Of a DNA stretch of 64,000 nucleotides, positions 25,101 through 39,608 are shown piece after piece. The position numbers and the translations under genes are program-made. Position 1 is the stretch's first letter. Every line of letters begins with the position of its first letter. Under the pieces are notes generated by a model. That model ran no database searches, was not told where the DNA came from, and saw only the letters and a program-made list of their open reading frames with translations. Source of the stretch: Salarias fasciatus (taxonomy: Eukaryota; Chordata; Actinopteri; Blenniiformes; Blenniidae); contig NC_043755.1 of assembly GCF_902148845.1 (NCBI RefSeq), positions 3,770,378-3,834,377 of the forward strand, read 5' to 3'.

Positions 25101-25888
25101 GACTTAATCTGAGAAGAAATTAGACAAAAGTGTGGATTACATCCGCGGATCACAGAAGAGGAGGAGGAGTGGGAGGAATAACGCAACTCCGGGGGCTGTG
25201 TGTTCCGATCATGCCGAGGAGCCAGTTTCTGCTTCGGATTTGCGTCCAAAACAAGGCAAGTAAAAAAAAAAAAAAAAAAAAAAGAAAAAAAAGCCCCGTG
25301 TGACCGAGAGCGCGGCAGACTGCGTTAAAACAGCAGGAAGTGATTTACTGCGCCGAGCAACAGGGCTGTCTGTCGAGCAGGAGCGGATCGGAGGCTGAAG
25401 ACGCAGTCACTGAAGCACTTATCACATCCAACTTGAATGGCAATTCTTCATCTTCCCCTGCGCGTGCTGTTGAATCGCCTGTTATGTTCGGAGGGGGGGG
25501 GGTTAAATTATGAGTCCAGTTAGGATCAATTACCCGGTGACTGCGGTGGGATGGTGGAAAAAAAGGTCCCGGACGAGGTCAGAGCATTGATGGTGTGAGT
25601 GAGGGGTTAGTTCAGTGAGGGGGGGGTAAAAGCGGGGGCTGTTGCCCCACAAGACACTGGGGGGGGGGGTGCTGCAGATGGGTTGGCATCTCATTAACTC
25701 AGCCACATGTCTTATTAAAGCTGCTATTTCCTGTTGTGTGCAATGCAGTGTAAACTATCTGCTCTCCGGCAGCCTCTGGTACTCTCCCGCCGACCGGCGC
25801 CGCTCTGATGCTTGAGTCTTGTGTTTTTCGCCTCGTCCTCCATCTCATCTCTGTTTCTCTGTGTCTCCGTTCAGCCTGAAGCCAGAGG
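22189..25888. other. l3mbtl 3' UTR, intergenic DNA and tmem200 5' region
   Basis: 22.2-23.5 kb looks like a long 3' UTR, with AATAAA-like signals near 23335 and 23531, a GT run near 22685 and A-runs. From about 24.8 to 25.7 kb the DNA becomes richer in CpG and homopolymers, including a 22-A run near 25264 and G-runs near 25492 and 25662. This probably holds the tmem200 promoter and an untranslated first exon. A good acceptor (tctccgttcag, ending at 25874) precedes the tmem200 start. No other gene is seen. Confidence 0.55.
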
Positions 25889-26734
<846 letters not shown>

Positions 26735-28968
26735 CGGGACCGACTGTAAAGTTTCCCATGCAGACACAAGACTATGCACTCCTCAATAAACAGATGAGAT
26801 GTTTGCCGGTGTGTTTTAGTGCCTCTGAGTGGCGCAGTTGCTCTGACTCACGCTGTGAAGGGTGTTTTTGTCCTACATCGCTCTCTGACTCACTCGCATT
26901 CGAAAGATCAGAGCTCCTCTGTTTCAAGTCTCCTCGCCCCGTTGTTGTCTTTGAACTTGACCACAGCCAAAAGAAAAAAATCCCTAAAGCCACTACAAGT
27001 TTGACCATATTTGGACGTGAAGAGGTTTTGCTGAAAAGTTATTTGGGTGCCGTACTGGGAGATGGACACAGTTTCCCTCTCTGATCGCTCTCTCACACAC
27101 ACACAGACACACACACACATCTTCGCTGCAGAGCTCCACTTTTACTCACTGAAGAGGCTCTGTTAAGAGGATGAACCAGATTAGGTCCCAATGAGTCTTT
27201 ATCTAATCTCACACATAACATAATCTGCTCTTTATCTGAGGAAATTGTGTTTCGGTAGAAACAAGAGAGGCGCATAAGGCCGCACTCCTCTCACTCGACA
27301 CCTACAGCCACGCTATAAATACCAGCTGGTGCGCTCAACACAAGCAGGAGCTTTTTCTTTTTAACTGTAATTCAACATTTTCTTTGAAAACTCTCAGTGT
27401 CAGCTGCTCAGTTTTTGTTTTTTTTTTTCCCTATTCTGTTCTCTCCTGTGTGGCGAGGCGAGATCCTAAAGAACTTCAATCAGATTCTTAAGAGAAAGAA
27501 AAGAGCAACAACTTAAACACACACAAAAAAAGCAAATTCTGGTGAGCCTGCCATGAGTTATTCCTGACGCGGCTCAACTGAGAAAAGCGATCCAGCGAGT
27601 TGAGTAATTGAAGCCTCACTCTCCCACCATCGCGACCTTTCATCTCTTCATCTCTTCTCGCTTCATCATCGGATTCCTACGCTTTATTAATAATACTCCA
27701 TCCTCCATCTTAATCCTTGGCTTCTGCGGAGCGGAGGAAAAATGAAAATAGGGCAAAACAATGCAGGGTAAGATGTTAAAATGTTAGCAGGTACAATAAA
27801 GCCAAAGTGAGCCTGTTTGAACAGGCAGAGGGGAAAATTGGGGGGAGTGGAATTTTTATTTTTAATTATCGCCAGCATTTTCTTCCCCGGCTCTCTAATT
27901 ACACAGGCGATCAGTCTGAAGGGTTTTTATGGGATGTTTAGGACTGCTGAGTATTTCCTTGTTGTTCGGGCCCATGCTGGGATACTGCCATCCAGATGAC
28001 GACCGAGACCAACGTGTGTACAGTAATTTGCAGCCACACATTTCACTCGGTGGAAACGGCAGCCATCTGTCTCTCGCCAGCACGCTCATGCCCGTGTAGG
28101 TACAATATGCTGTTTTAAGATGGCGAATGTATATTTCAGTAGCAGGGGGGGGGGGGGATGAGTCGGGGAGATGTGTCTGAATCTTGCAACGCACTGGAAG
28201 GATCCCTCCTTCGCACTCATTGCTCAGAAAAGCAGCTCCCTCCTCGCTCTCGCATGTACAGCAGTCCTGCTCGGTGGGAGCCGATCTCATGTGTTTACGT
28301 TTGCACAGAGGGATGCTTACCAATTAATCTCTACCTTGTCATTTTGTTATACTGATCTCCACTCACATGCTAGTTTATTGGATACCTAAAACTCAACAAT
28401 CCTGCAATAAATCCACACTCCATTAAGGATATAATATCACACCTCTCCAGAGCCCAAGCTGTTGTCTTCACATTGCCTTTGCAGGCCGGAAAAACCTAAA
28501 TTTATTACATTTCCTCATATAAACCAAAACAAAGCAGCATATCTTAACATTTATAGATGTTCGGCTGCCAGACTTGTGGCCTTGTTAAACGTAAAACAAC
28601 AAAAGATGATTAATATTTATCATAACTGTTGCAAATGAATTTTTAATCATACTGCCGAGTCAGCTGCATGAATAATTTTTGTCCCATTTCTTCCCATACG
28701 TGGAGCATACATGAACTTTGATTCATCGGATGCCAATCCCGACGGCGGGATCTCGTTCAATCAGAAGCCAAACCGATCAAAGCAGAGTCGTTTCAGCCCG
28801 CCGGTTTGCAGATAAGCCTCGTTCACCAACTCAGGATTCGAGAAATCTTCCTCATGTCAACATCTGTGTTTGTGTTTGTGTTTGTGTTGTATGCTATGTT
28901 ACATAAGTCAGCAGCGCAGGGTTTATGCTGCTTTGAAATAACACTGAATGGAGTCCCCTCCTCTGTAG

Positions 28969-28983
28969 TGTGTGTGTGTGTGT

Positions 28984-29016
<33 letters not shown>

Positions 29017-29043
29017 TGTGGGTGTGTGTGTGTGTGTGTGTGT
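28969..29043. repeat. (GT)n microsatellite
   Basis: A GT run interrupted by a few GG steps; the (CA)n open frames on the other strand are artefacts. Confidence 0.95.
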
Positions 29044-29145
29044 ATTGATACATATCTGAGCAGACGGACAGGAAGACATAAGCAGCTTAACCGCGCTGAC
29101 TCAGGACACATGCAATTCTCTGCTGTTCCTTAAGAGAGGAGGAGA

Positions 29146-29215
29146 GCGACAGAGCGAGAGGAGAGAGAGAGAGAGAGAGAAGAGAAAAGGAAGGAAAGAA
29201 AGAGAGGAGAGAAGC
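29146..29215. repeat. GA-rich purine tract
   Basis: (GA)n grading into GGAAAGAAA-type sequence; low complexity. Confidence 0.85.
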
Positions 29216-29586
29216 TCTGATCAACATTTTAGGCATCAGTGAAAACAGGCGTGAGGATCAACAAACCCAGGATGCCAGTTGGTCAAAGACATCACCTGTA
29301 AAAGCAGAGAAAGGGAAGTCGTCACGTCAGGGTTTTGGGGTTTTTTTTTTCCAGCTGAGGAGGGATTTCATTCTTTGTCTGCATCTGACATTCAGCCCTC
29401 CTTCACAGAAACAGAGTCTTGATTTAAGTGCAGCATTTACACTATATTCTGTGTTAAAGTAACTAATGAACTGAATGATATTTCCTGGCATTTACTCCCC
29501 CAGCCTGCCAGATTTCCTCCTCTGGTGCAGATCTCTTCTTTACTTGTTACCAAAACCTTCAATTGAGTGATAACCTGCAGCCTTTA

Positions 29587-29760
29587 GGTGGCCGTGATTG
29601 GTGCCGGGCAAGCAGCAGGTGCATTCCTTACTAATCCAATTTTAGCTGAGCTTCCGGACATCCCAGCAGTCCTCATGGTGGAGTCAATGGAAGAGGCATC
29701 CCGCTCAAATGAGACTACTGCTGCTGTTTTTTGACCATCATGATGCTCATATCGGCGCAA
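29587..29760 (+). CDS. Orphan exon-like segment with a GxGxxG-type nucleotide-binding motif
   Basis: An acceptor (cctttag ending 29586) and a donor (gtaagc at about 29761) flank an open segment starting VAVIGAGQAAGAFL, a Rossmann-like glycine pattern, and continuing LPDIPAVLMVESMEEASRS. One extra T in a six-T run (about 29727-29732) separates this from FDHHDAHIGA in the next frame, the same kind of slip seen in neighbouring genes. I do not recognise the protein and find no companion exons nearby. It could be one exon of a dinucleotide-binding enzyme, a relic, or chance. Confidence 0.3.
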
Positions 29761-31445
29761 GGTAAGCAGACGCAGTAGCCGTTTTTGGTGTAGGGAACAC
29801 ACAGCCTCACATTCGCCTCATCACACCATAAACATGCTCCTGATTTCCGTTTGAAAGTTATTCATCAGTAGTTGTTTCACATCTTCACTAAATTTCTAAT
29901 TTATTCACGTGTAGTATAAGAACAGCAGAATCAAAAGACTCAACTGTGACTTTTACATGGTTATTTTTTGTTGATGATCATGTTCTTTTCCAGTTTTGGC
30001 TTCATCATAAATCTATTATCTAACATTCACTTCAGGAAACAAGCTCTTTAATGCTTTTGTTTAGCAACAAATTTTCGCTTGTTTGATTCATCTATGAAGC
30101 CTTTCATCAGAGAATATATTCTTCTGGTTTTCTTGATTTCTATTCCCTATTCACTGTCCTAAAGACAAAGAAAATGAACAAATCTTCACATCTGGAAACT
30201 TTGCTGGTTCATCAAAGTAGCTACAAGTTAAATGTTGCAGTTCCACAACAAATTCAGCCTTTAGGACGATTCAATACAAACAATTGCTGAAGCATTTTTA
30301 GACTGGTTTTAAGATGGTGTTGATTTAGCTTATAGTTCCTCCGGAGGATGTAATTCAGTCCAGCCTCTTTAATATAAAAAGGGTGCACAAAATGTTCACT
30401 GACACTGAACACAACAGCGTGACATGCTATTTTAAATCCCCCAAAATGACTGCACGGCTGAATCCACCTCAAAGCGTAACAGAGCCCTCATTATGGAAGT
30501 GTGTATTGCCACCTCGGCAGGATTGCATAACCAGTACTACAATAAATGGCGGAGGAGAGTGTCGATTAAGGCCCTTACGGCTTGTCCTTCCACTCACGTT
30601 TTTGTCACCTTGTGGCTTTCGTCACGTTGAACTCCACTTCATTAGCGTTGTGTGCGTCCCTTCACCTGAACTGGCAATTAGCTAACGGGATGAAGACGGA
30701 TATAGGATTGTGAGTCACTGAAAAACATCTTCGGATGAGGGAAGAGATTAGGCCCTCTTATGACAAGTGCCAATAGGGGCATGGAGCCAACAACCAAAAT
30801 CTGAGCATCAAAACAAACAAAAAAAAAATAATGCTGTGATGTTAGCTTTAATCAATAATCATTTCCAACAACATTGCTCAATCTGGATGGTATTTGTTCG
30901 CTGTATCTTCCAAATCTTTCGATCTGCTTAATCTGCACAAATGTTTGTCCTCTTCCTGCACAATGTTTTCCGACCGCCGTTTCTATTAATTCCAGTATCT
31001 CTCTGGTCAGTGTAAACGTGACGTGCCCGAAGACTTGAGCGCTTGCTGAACAATGCAAGTCATATCCACTCTAAGAAACAAATTCCAGACTGCTGCAGAA
31101 AAACAAAACATTCTCAGACTGCTGGCAGTGCTCGGCAGAATGCTCATGAGTTTGGCTCGTTGTCCTCGAAAGACCAAAAGAGCAAACATGTCCATGAGGT
31201 CATCTCCTAAACACTCCAAGGTTTGAAGAAGTTCAGGCATTTTCTTCACTACTTTTCATCTGACTAACTAAACATTTAGATTCTTTGGCATTGCAGTCCT
31301 CTCAGATATCATATTAATTAAAATACAGGTTTTGAATGTCAAGGAAAGGAGCAGGAATGAAGAAAAGCAGTTTGTGTGGTGTTGTCTGGGCTCAGGTGAG
31401 GACGAGGAGCAGCTGGGCAGCTCATGGAGTCGTGGGACTCCAGGA
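29761..31445. other. Intergenic, AT-rich
   Basis: No gene recognised. Two overlapping minus-strand open frames (30852-31249), including FTLTREILELIETAVGKHC, have some protein-like look but match nothing I know; they may be a decayed transposon. Homopolymers and short A-runs are otherwise the only features. Confidence 0.4.
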
Positions 31446-31929
31446 AGAGGAGGAGTATTGCAGTGTTTCCGTTGCGACCTGGGCTTCTGGGACGCCGCTA
31501 CACCACCGAAACCAACTGCAGCGCCGGGGAGCTCTGCTTCACGGGCGGGGGAAGGCAGGTGGGTGTGGGACGAGTCCCCTCTTCTTTAAATTTGCAGAGC
31601 ATGTGCATAAATGTAGCATTAAGAGAGCTGACGGGATCTGGGGTTGAATTTTGAAAGCGTTTCCAACTCCACACACTGAATACTAATATTCTCTGTTGCC
31701 AGCTGACGTTTCTGGATTGTAAAGACGCTGGGTTGTGTCAAACAGAGGAATGCAACGTGGAGACCACCGTGGAGCTCTTCTCCAACAACACCGTCTCGTC
31801 ATGACTAAACACTGCTGCGACACGCCCTTCTGCAACGCCGCGCACCAACTTCCCGTACACACACTTTTGTATCTCACCGTGGCTTTCCTAACCGGCTGTA
31901 ACCTCACTGGAGTCTCGACGGGATCATAA
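31446..31929 (+). CDS. Ly6/uPAR three-finger protein, SPACA4-like; frame disturbed
   Basis: Ly6/uPAR proteins are small, disulfide-rich, usually GPI-anchored surface proteins; the SPACA4/Bouncer branch acts on gametes. Exon A (about 31446-31559) reads LQCFRCDLGFWDA, then in the next frame YTTETNCSAGELCFTGGGR, and ends at a GT donor. Exon B (from about 31703) reads FLDCKDAGLCQTEECNVETT and VELFSNN, then in another frame VMTKHCCDTPFCNAA, the invariant CC...CN end of the LU domain. A hydrophobic tail (LLYLTVAFLTG) consistent with a GPI signal runs to the stop at 31929. The frame slips near 31494 and 31799 look like single missing bases; all expected Cys are present across frames. The signal-peptide exon is not settled; MKKSSLCGVVW at about 31357 is one candidate. 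It may be intact with sequence errors, or a young pseudogene. Confidence 0.65.
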
Positions 31930-32340
31930 TGAGCAAACATTTATTTATTGTTGTCATAAATAAAACATTGTGAAGGGCTGCAGGAGGAACTTTGACCATG
32001 TGGTGAAGAAACATCACCAGCTTCACACAAATCTTGCACTAACAAACACAAACACACTAGATGATAAGATATACAACATGGTGATGTATAAAAGAAACTC
32101 TTAACAGATTTCTTCACTTCAGTTCTGTTTTTGTCACTGTGGATATTTTGAAACGTGCATACAGTGTTTAACCAGTGTTTTTGCTACAATATAAAATCTT
32201 GCAACATGTGTAGGAGAATAAATGTGTTGACTGTAAACGTGCCGCTGTCGTATATTCTGCCTACTCCGTTAAAATAACTGAACGGGCTGACCACAGTGCT
32301 GCAGCAACACATTTGCAGCAGCGAGCAGAAGCAGAGGAGC
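31930..32340. other. Short intergenic spacer between the Ly6-like gene and msh5 (convergent ends)
   Basis: AT-rich, with an AATAAA-type signal near 31960 (plus strand). No gene seen. It is the meeting point of two convergent 3' ends. Confidence 0.5.
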
Positions 32341-32699
32341 TTAGCTGCTATTCGACAGGTCTCCAGAAGAGGGCAGGAGCTCATCTTTCATGAAACCCTG
32401 CAGGTCCAAATCTTTGTCCTCCAGGTCAAGGCTCAGGAACTTGTCCACCACTGACTGGCACCTAGCCGACACACACCACACACACACACACACACGTCAG
32501 TTTCACACCTTTTGTGGGTTTTTGCCTCCGTTCTGTGTGACGGACTCTTCGTCTGCTCGTCAGAGGAAGCTGCTGTCTCGCTGCGTTTGATGGGCCTGCC
32601 GGTTCTGTACAGCTCGGACACCTGGACACATACAGACCACACCGTTAGTCAGCCTGCGAGCCACTGTGTGTGAAGGAATGTGTGTGTGTGGTGGTGTGT

Positions 32700-32738
<39 letters not shown>

Positions 32739-32937
32739 TGTGTGTGTGTGTGTGTGGGTGTGTGGTTTGTGTGTGTGTGTGTGTTACCTCAACCCCCTCC
32801 GCACAAGGCAACTTGGCAAGCCGGCCAAAGTAGCAATGTTGGCAGCGTAGCTGGACTGGCAGATCCCCTCCTTCAGCTGGTAGAGAAACACTAACTCATC
32901 TCCGTCCACTGCTGTCTCCAGGGTCTAATACACACAT

Positions 32938-32993
<56 letters not shown>

Positions 32994-35900
32994 AGTCATA
33001 CTTGTGAAATGAGGTGAAACAAGTGGGAAGCGGCGTCTCATTAACTAATTGGTCATTTTCGGGTATCTGCTGGCGACACTGTTCCGCAGCACATCGGTTT
33101 TACCATCATTAAACCTCGCTGAACATTCACACAAACACCTCCGGCTGCATCTTAACGTCGGCCGGGCCAAGATAGTTTGTATCGTTTACCAGGAGAGACA
33201 GAAGGCTGGAGGACGGCAGCAGGCCCAGCTGCAGCACACTGTGGAAGTTGGTGGCCAGCAGCACGTGAGGACAATCCACAAGAGCCTTCCTCAGCCAAAA
33301 GGAGATGGAGGCAGCCAGCAAGGACAATCCGTCCACCTGAAAGGCAGCATTGTATCATTAGCTCTGTTTGTGATCTGGGATGAAGCTCCTCTTTGCCAAA
33401 ATCTTTTGTCTTAATTCAGGTTAAGCTGTTTACAGTCTGACATTGAGTTGCTGTCGAGGATAAACCAATCAATGTTGATTGTGCCTATTAGTCACAAGAA
33501 GAAGAGCTTCACCAGCCAGATGGGTTCCTTTCAACTTTGGACAACAGAAACAGATGTGACTTTCTACAGTATTTACTCACAATGATCAGAATCTAATAAA
33601 TATTAATAGGGAAAAAAGCATTACAGTACTCATTAATGGTGAAAGCCTTTATTTGTAACTAATTCTAAAGTAGTTCTAGTTTGTTAATTGAATCACAAAA
33701 AAACTAATTAAACTTTTAAAAACAAATTAAAACCTACAGTTTTTCTCTCATTGCCTGCCAATGTGAAACATCTTCAAGAAAGTAAGCAGCAGATTTACTT
33801 ACTGAGGAAAACTAATAGAATACAACAAATGTAACTATTCCCGTTCAGGCTTGTCCTATATGTCCCAGGTATTAAATCCCTCAGCTGTCACAAAACTAAT
33901 CTACTCTGCACTACCGGTATTTCGTTTTATGGTAATGCACCAGTTTGTCCTGCTCAGCAGAAATACATACACTGATATAAAGAAGCTTAAATAAACTCTC
34001 TTGACTGATATAGGTCCCAAAAAACTGTCTGTGGGTGGTAGATGCTGACACTTCTATATCTGCGTATCTAAACAGCTGCTGGTGTTCTTCTGCTAGTGCC
34101 TGACACACGTTGAGGTGAAGTGAGGATCGTTTATGCTCTAAAATGAATAATCAGCTGTGACTGGTCTGGAGTGAATCATTTGTAACATCACTGTGTGTCC
34201 TTGTGATGAAAATGCAAACTTCTTACTGTGTTGGTTCCTTTTCCAAATTCATCAATGAGGACTAATGACTTTCCAGAGCTGCTGTTGAGCGCCTGCGCCA
34301 TCTGGAGGATTAGAGACAAAAACTGGTAACACTGCATACATTGCTTGTGTATTTGCTCTATTATAAAATCTGGACAGGTGGAGAGGGGGAGTGTGGTTCG
34401 CAGAAATCCATGCGTGTGCGACGCACCTGGTTGAGGTCGATCATGAAGGTGCTGATGCCCACAGACACAGACTCCCTGCTCTGCATGGGGTGAAGATACC
34501 GTCGACCAAACCGATCTCTGCATCCTTCGCTGGCACGTCTGAGCCAATCAGAGCCATGAAGACAATCAGGCCCACCTTCCAAAATCAAAGAGGGGGAAGA
34601 GTACAGTTGGAAGCGAAGCAGTGGAAATGGATCCCGATTTACGGAAAATATTATCAAATGGAAGAAGATAGATGTTGAAGAGGAGGGGCCCCAGGACGGA
34701 ACCCTGGGGTACACCTGAGGGGCTGTGAGGTGAAGGATTTGAGTTGGATGAACTGAATACGGCCTGACAAGTAGGAGTGAAACCAGAGAAGGAGGGGGTG
34801 AGTCATGCCGATGGAGGAGAGTCGACTGAGGAGGATGGGATGAGATATGGGGTCAAAGGCCGCACTATATCAAGACGGATGAGGATGGAAAGTAAACCAG
34901 AATCAGCTGCCGTTAGGATTTGTGATCATGAGGAGAACTGTTTCAGTGCTGTGGTTATGAACTCACTGGAATCTAAACCAGTTTTTTCAGGATAGGACTG
35001 ATGGCTGCAGATTTGAAGGGAGCGGGAACAGTTCCAGTGAAAAGTGAAGAGTGAATGATGGCTGACATGAGAGGGAGCGGAGAGGGAAGGCGGGATTTGA
35101 CGAGGACCGTGGGGAGGGGGTCCAGCTGACAGGTGGAGGACTTGGACTTAAGTGACGAGCTCAGAGATTACAGAGGGATGAGGGAGTTTGAAGGTGGAAA
35201 ACGATGGAAAAGGTGGAGTGGATCAGAGGAGGGGAGGGGTGAGGTACTGGAACAGAGGTGGTGGATTTTGTTAATCATCTCACTAATAAAAAAAAACCAG
35301 AAGCAGAGAGTTGCAGGTGTCAGAGGAGTACAGGTAGGATGGTAGTGATTCAGAGGGTTGAATGATGTATTGAAGATGGAGAACAGTGTCTTGATGAATC
35401 GAAATGTACATTTGATGCCTTTAAAACTGCAAAACTGCTCATCCTACCTGTTTAAGGTATATGCTCTTGCCAGATGAATTGGGGCCAGTAATGATCTTTA
35501 CTCGACTTTCTGACTCGGCGCTCTGGAAAGAATTGGGCACAAACACTGGACAGCACAGCTCTAACAGCGGATGTCTGAAAAATTCAAAAGGAAACAGGAA
35601 AAATAAGTACCGTCTTGCACTAAAATATTTCCCATCTCCCATTTCAGCTCCCACCTACCTGCCCTGTGTGATTGTGATCTCCCTGTGGTTGCCGAGCTTG
35701 GGTGACGTGTAACTGTACTCCAGGGAGGCGCTGCTCATGGCCATCAGACAGTCCAGCTCAGCAGTGAGATCCAGAACCTACACATCACGTAACTTTAGTA
35801 CGCCGAATGTCAAGAATAGAGCAAACGGTGAGATGGGAGCTGCCAATTTAACCATAACTGAGCAAAATTGGATGACTGGGAACATTTTGAATAGACAAAC

Positions 35901-38900
35901 GACAAAGAAGAAGATTTCTTTAAGAAAACTCATGGAATGTTAATTTCCTCTTCAATATAAACCATTCATAAAGCATTCCGTTTTGAACCTTTTCCATACT
36001 GTGCAATCCATAAAACAAAGAGGTTTTGTGAGTGGGGGTATTTAATTCCCGAGAGAGAGTGTTAGGAAGGAGTATTGCTTTCATAAGGTTTTATAAGTTT
36101 GCAACCTTAAGCCCAACTAAAGCTCTGTGTTGCTTTGAGATATTTGTCAAGTTGCCATCTGCCTAACAGCTTTCAGGCAGCTACAATAGTGTAAACACAA
36201 CAATGCATCATCTGACCTGAATGCTCATTCTGCCCTCGGAAACAACACGAGCATTTGTAAACTGCAGTATGTAGAATCACAGCAGGAGACTAATGTCACA
36301 ACACGGAGAAAACTTAGAATCGAGACCGGTTTTATAATTCAAAATGAGCAGCTTAAGAGGAAGCACGCAGATAATCAAAACAAAATCCACCTACACACAT
36401 TCAGAGCATTGCTTATCGTGCCAACACTGACTGCATCGGAGTGGGAGTCATGTTTTGAAAACTGGAAACCGGGACACGGTCAGTGACGAACACCGACCTT
36501 ATAAAGAGAGACGCTCCTCTCAAGGACCGCGTTTTGCAACTGCGTCATTACTGCCGTCTCCATGTCTGAGAAACAGGAAGCTTATCATCAGGAACACGTC
36601 CTGAGAATCACATTCGACTTGTAAAAATATCAGGAACAAATCTGTCGGGCACAAGAACCTCTGATATCACAGTGCAAGTCTCCCAGGAGGTCGTCCAGCT
36701 CCCTGGTTCTCTGGCTGCGGTAGTGCAACCGGTCCTCTGACAAAAACTAGCCCACACCGACACATAAACACAGGGGGGAAAAAATAACAAAAAAACCCTG
36801 CAGATCACAAAAGTACAAAGGAAGCAATTTCCTCAACAGACGTCGTCATAAACAAACCATGAAATCAAGCGCCCTCGATCTGAAAATCCTCTTTCTCCAC
36901 CATATTGGGAAGCCGAGGCACAGAGAGGAGAAATCCAATCTGCGGGGAGAGTTTGGTGCTTATATAAGTGAAGTTATGGGCTATATGTGGCCCACCAGAG
37001 GAGCAGTTTTCACTGTCTGATAGCATGAATGCAGTACGTGCACTGTGGAAGTGTGCAAAGCTAAAAAAATGTTAATCTGGGAAAGGCCCGTCAGCGGTAG
37101 TGTAGAAGTTTAAGATCAGACCAGTGGGATGTAAATAACACAGCAGGATGGTATTCGAGCGTCCAGATGTTCAAGCTCTCTTCTGGCAACATCTGTCAGG
37201 AAGTCTGAGAGCCCCATCATTCTCCTCTTCTCTGAAAGACAAGAGCAGGGTCAGTTTAACTGGCACGAAGAAAAGGGTCACTCCCGGTGAGCGGATTACT
37301 GCATTTACTCTCATCAATGGCGGGATCCACGTTCGGGTTGATGATGAAGCGGTTCTCCGTCAGGCTGCTTTCAAAATCCACCTGCAAGTCTCAAACCAAC
37401 GGAAGCACCGGAGGTCAGAAAGAGCACGGCGTCAAACTGAACGCTGACACAAACGAGGATTCTCTGTAACGGTCGGCGATCTTTCGAGCTCACGACTTGT
37501 CTGATGAGGGAGGCGACGTGGTGGAGGTCGTCAGAGAAGCCGTCGCTGATGTCGCGAAACAGCTGGATGGACTGTGGCAGACGTCGCACAGCGTCCCTGA
37601 TGCACACCGCACTGCACACAGTCTGACAAGACAGAAACAAATCTTTAAAAAAACATCATTTACCAGTTTTCCTGACACATTGTTGCCTCATACTGTAGTT
37701 CAAACCTTGTAAAGACTTTGCCAGTCCGTCACTTTGGTGTTTGAGACAGACATACGCTGCAGAAGAGTCTGAGACAGAAACACGTAAACTGGAATTTATT
37801 AGTTTGCTATAAGGTACTGTCAGTGATCAAGTGGAAGAATGAAGAAAGAGAAAATCATCACCGGTATGTTTCTGATGTTGCGTAATGAAGACTGCAGGAT
37901 GTTCAGGACGTCCGAATTTCGAGGCGACGTAAAGAAACGTATAATCTTGTCTCCTGTGTAACACTTCCAAGTCCTGTGTGGGCCGCAGAAACCACTGACT
38001 GACAGGAGGAGGAGGACGTTACGTACACTGAAGCTCTGATTCTATAAATACAAACTTTTTTTTTTTAGATCACTGAGCTTTTTGTGAAGTACTTTTCTGT
38101 GTATCTAAGAGAGCACAATGCATGTAGACACAGCATGAAACAAAAATATCTCTGGTGATATTGTTGACACTAAAAACAAAAGATGAAGCACTGCCCTGCC
38201 TGGAAATGATAAGAAGTTGATTTTGGTATTTCTAAGAGCAAACAGTGACACAAGAACCATGAAATTCCTGTGACAGACTTTCTGCCTGCTGGAGTTTCTT
38301 TATTATTGTTGACAAAAACCATGTCTGATAATTAATTTCTGTTTGTCTTTTGTTTATAAGGCTCTACATGTCCCAAATGCATATATCTTATAAACAGCTA
38401 ACAGTAACTGTTAATAGCTGTTTTTATAGTGGTTTTAGTTATATAATGACCAAATTGTTTTGACATTTCTCAGCTTTGAACATGACCTTCATGTTAGTAA
38501 TAATGGTAATTAAAGGGTTTATTTCAAAAATAATGTACAACTTTCCTTTCTTTAACTGAAAGGGGGCCCTTTTGTTTTGTTTTGATGGAATCAGAAGTCT
38601 CTCACCGTAGCAGTCTGGAGCCAAATTTGCATCTACAACGGTTCATTATCCCTGTGATAAACAAAAATAAAGAATTTCTGTGAAAGCAGCTGCATAAAGA
38701 AAATGTAAATACTGTTTTATTTGTCCCTTATAGCCACGCACCATAAAGACTTAGTCCTTCCTTTTCACCTGAATGCAGCTTGTACACTGAAGGGTGGAGC
38801 TCCGACTTGAAGATCTGCAGCACACTGAAACAAAACACACCTTTCCCTCTCGATCTGGTGATTTCTATCTGCTCCAAAATACTTTCACAGGTATAGAATT

Positions 38901-39562
38901 GAAAAGAAAATGTAAAACAATAACAAAGCAAGTTGGCATAAAATGTAATCTAAATCGAAACATATACCTAACAGCCTCACTGTAAATCCAATTATTCAGT
39001 AAACAACTGAGATCATCAGAAGATCAACACTGGGTTTCAGAGAGAAGTGATGGACAAATATGACGTTGATCATTTACCTGTATGTGTCTCGATCGACGCA
39101 CACCACACCTTTACTAAAGTGGACAAAAACAACGGACATATTAGGTAAGTAACATTTTCATTCAAAAAAAACAAAAATCTGAATCAAATTAAGCACATTT
39201 GGTTTACTGCTACTCAAACAGTAGATATACTATCAAAACACAGTGCCACAAAATACATCCCACTGTGGCATATTTAAGAATTTTAAAAACCCATGAAGCC
39301 TTGAGAAGAGCAGTAAAAAAAAAAAAAAAACACTCTTCATTGAAGAAAAAAAAACTCTGCAAAGGTCCTCATTAGGGAAAATGTGTAATCACAGTTCTGT
39401 GTGTGTGGTGTGTGTGTGTGTGTGTGTGTCTACATTAATGTGTGTCTCACAGTGTGTAGGCGTGGAACTGCAGGATCGGAACTCCAACACTGTCTTCCAG
39501 CTCTACTCCCACTCGCCTCCTGTCCAGACATTTTAGCAGAGCGCCCACTGCCCTCAGCTACA

Positions 39563-39608
<46 letters not shown>

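Larger units (their letters stand above)
26735..29586. other. tmem200 3' UTR and intergenic DNA without a recognised gene
   Basis: An AATAAA at about 26783 probably ends the tmem200 transcript. The rest has only short open frames, A/T-rich stretches, a G-run (28146-28157), a GT microsatellite near 28969-29043 and a GA-rich tract near 29146-29215. I see no supported gene or RNA. Confidence 0.5.
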
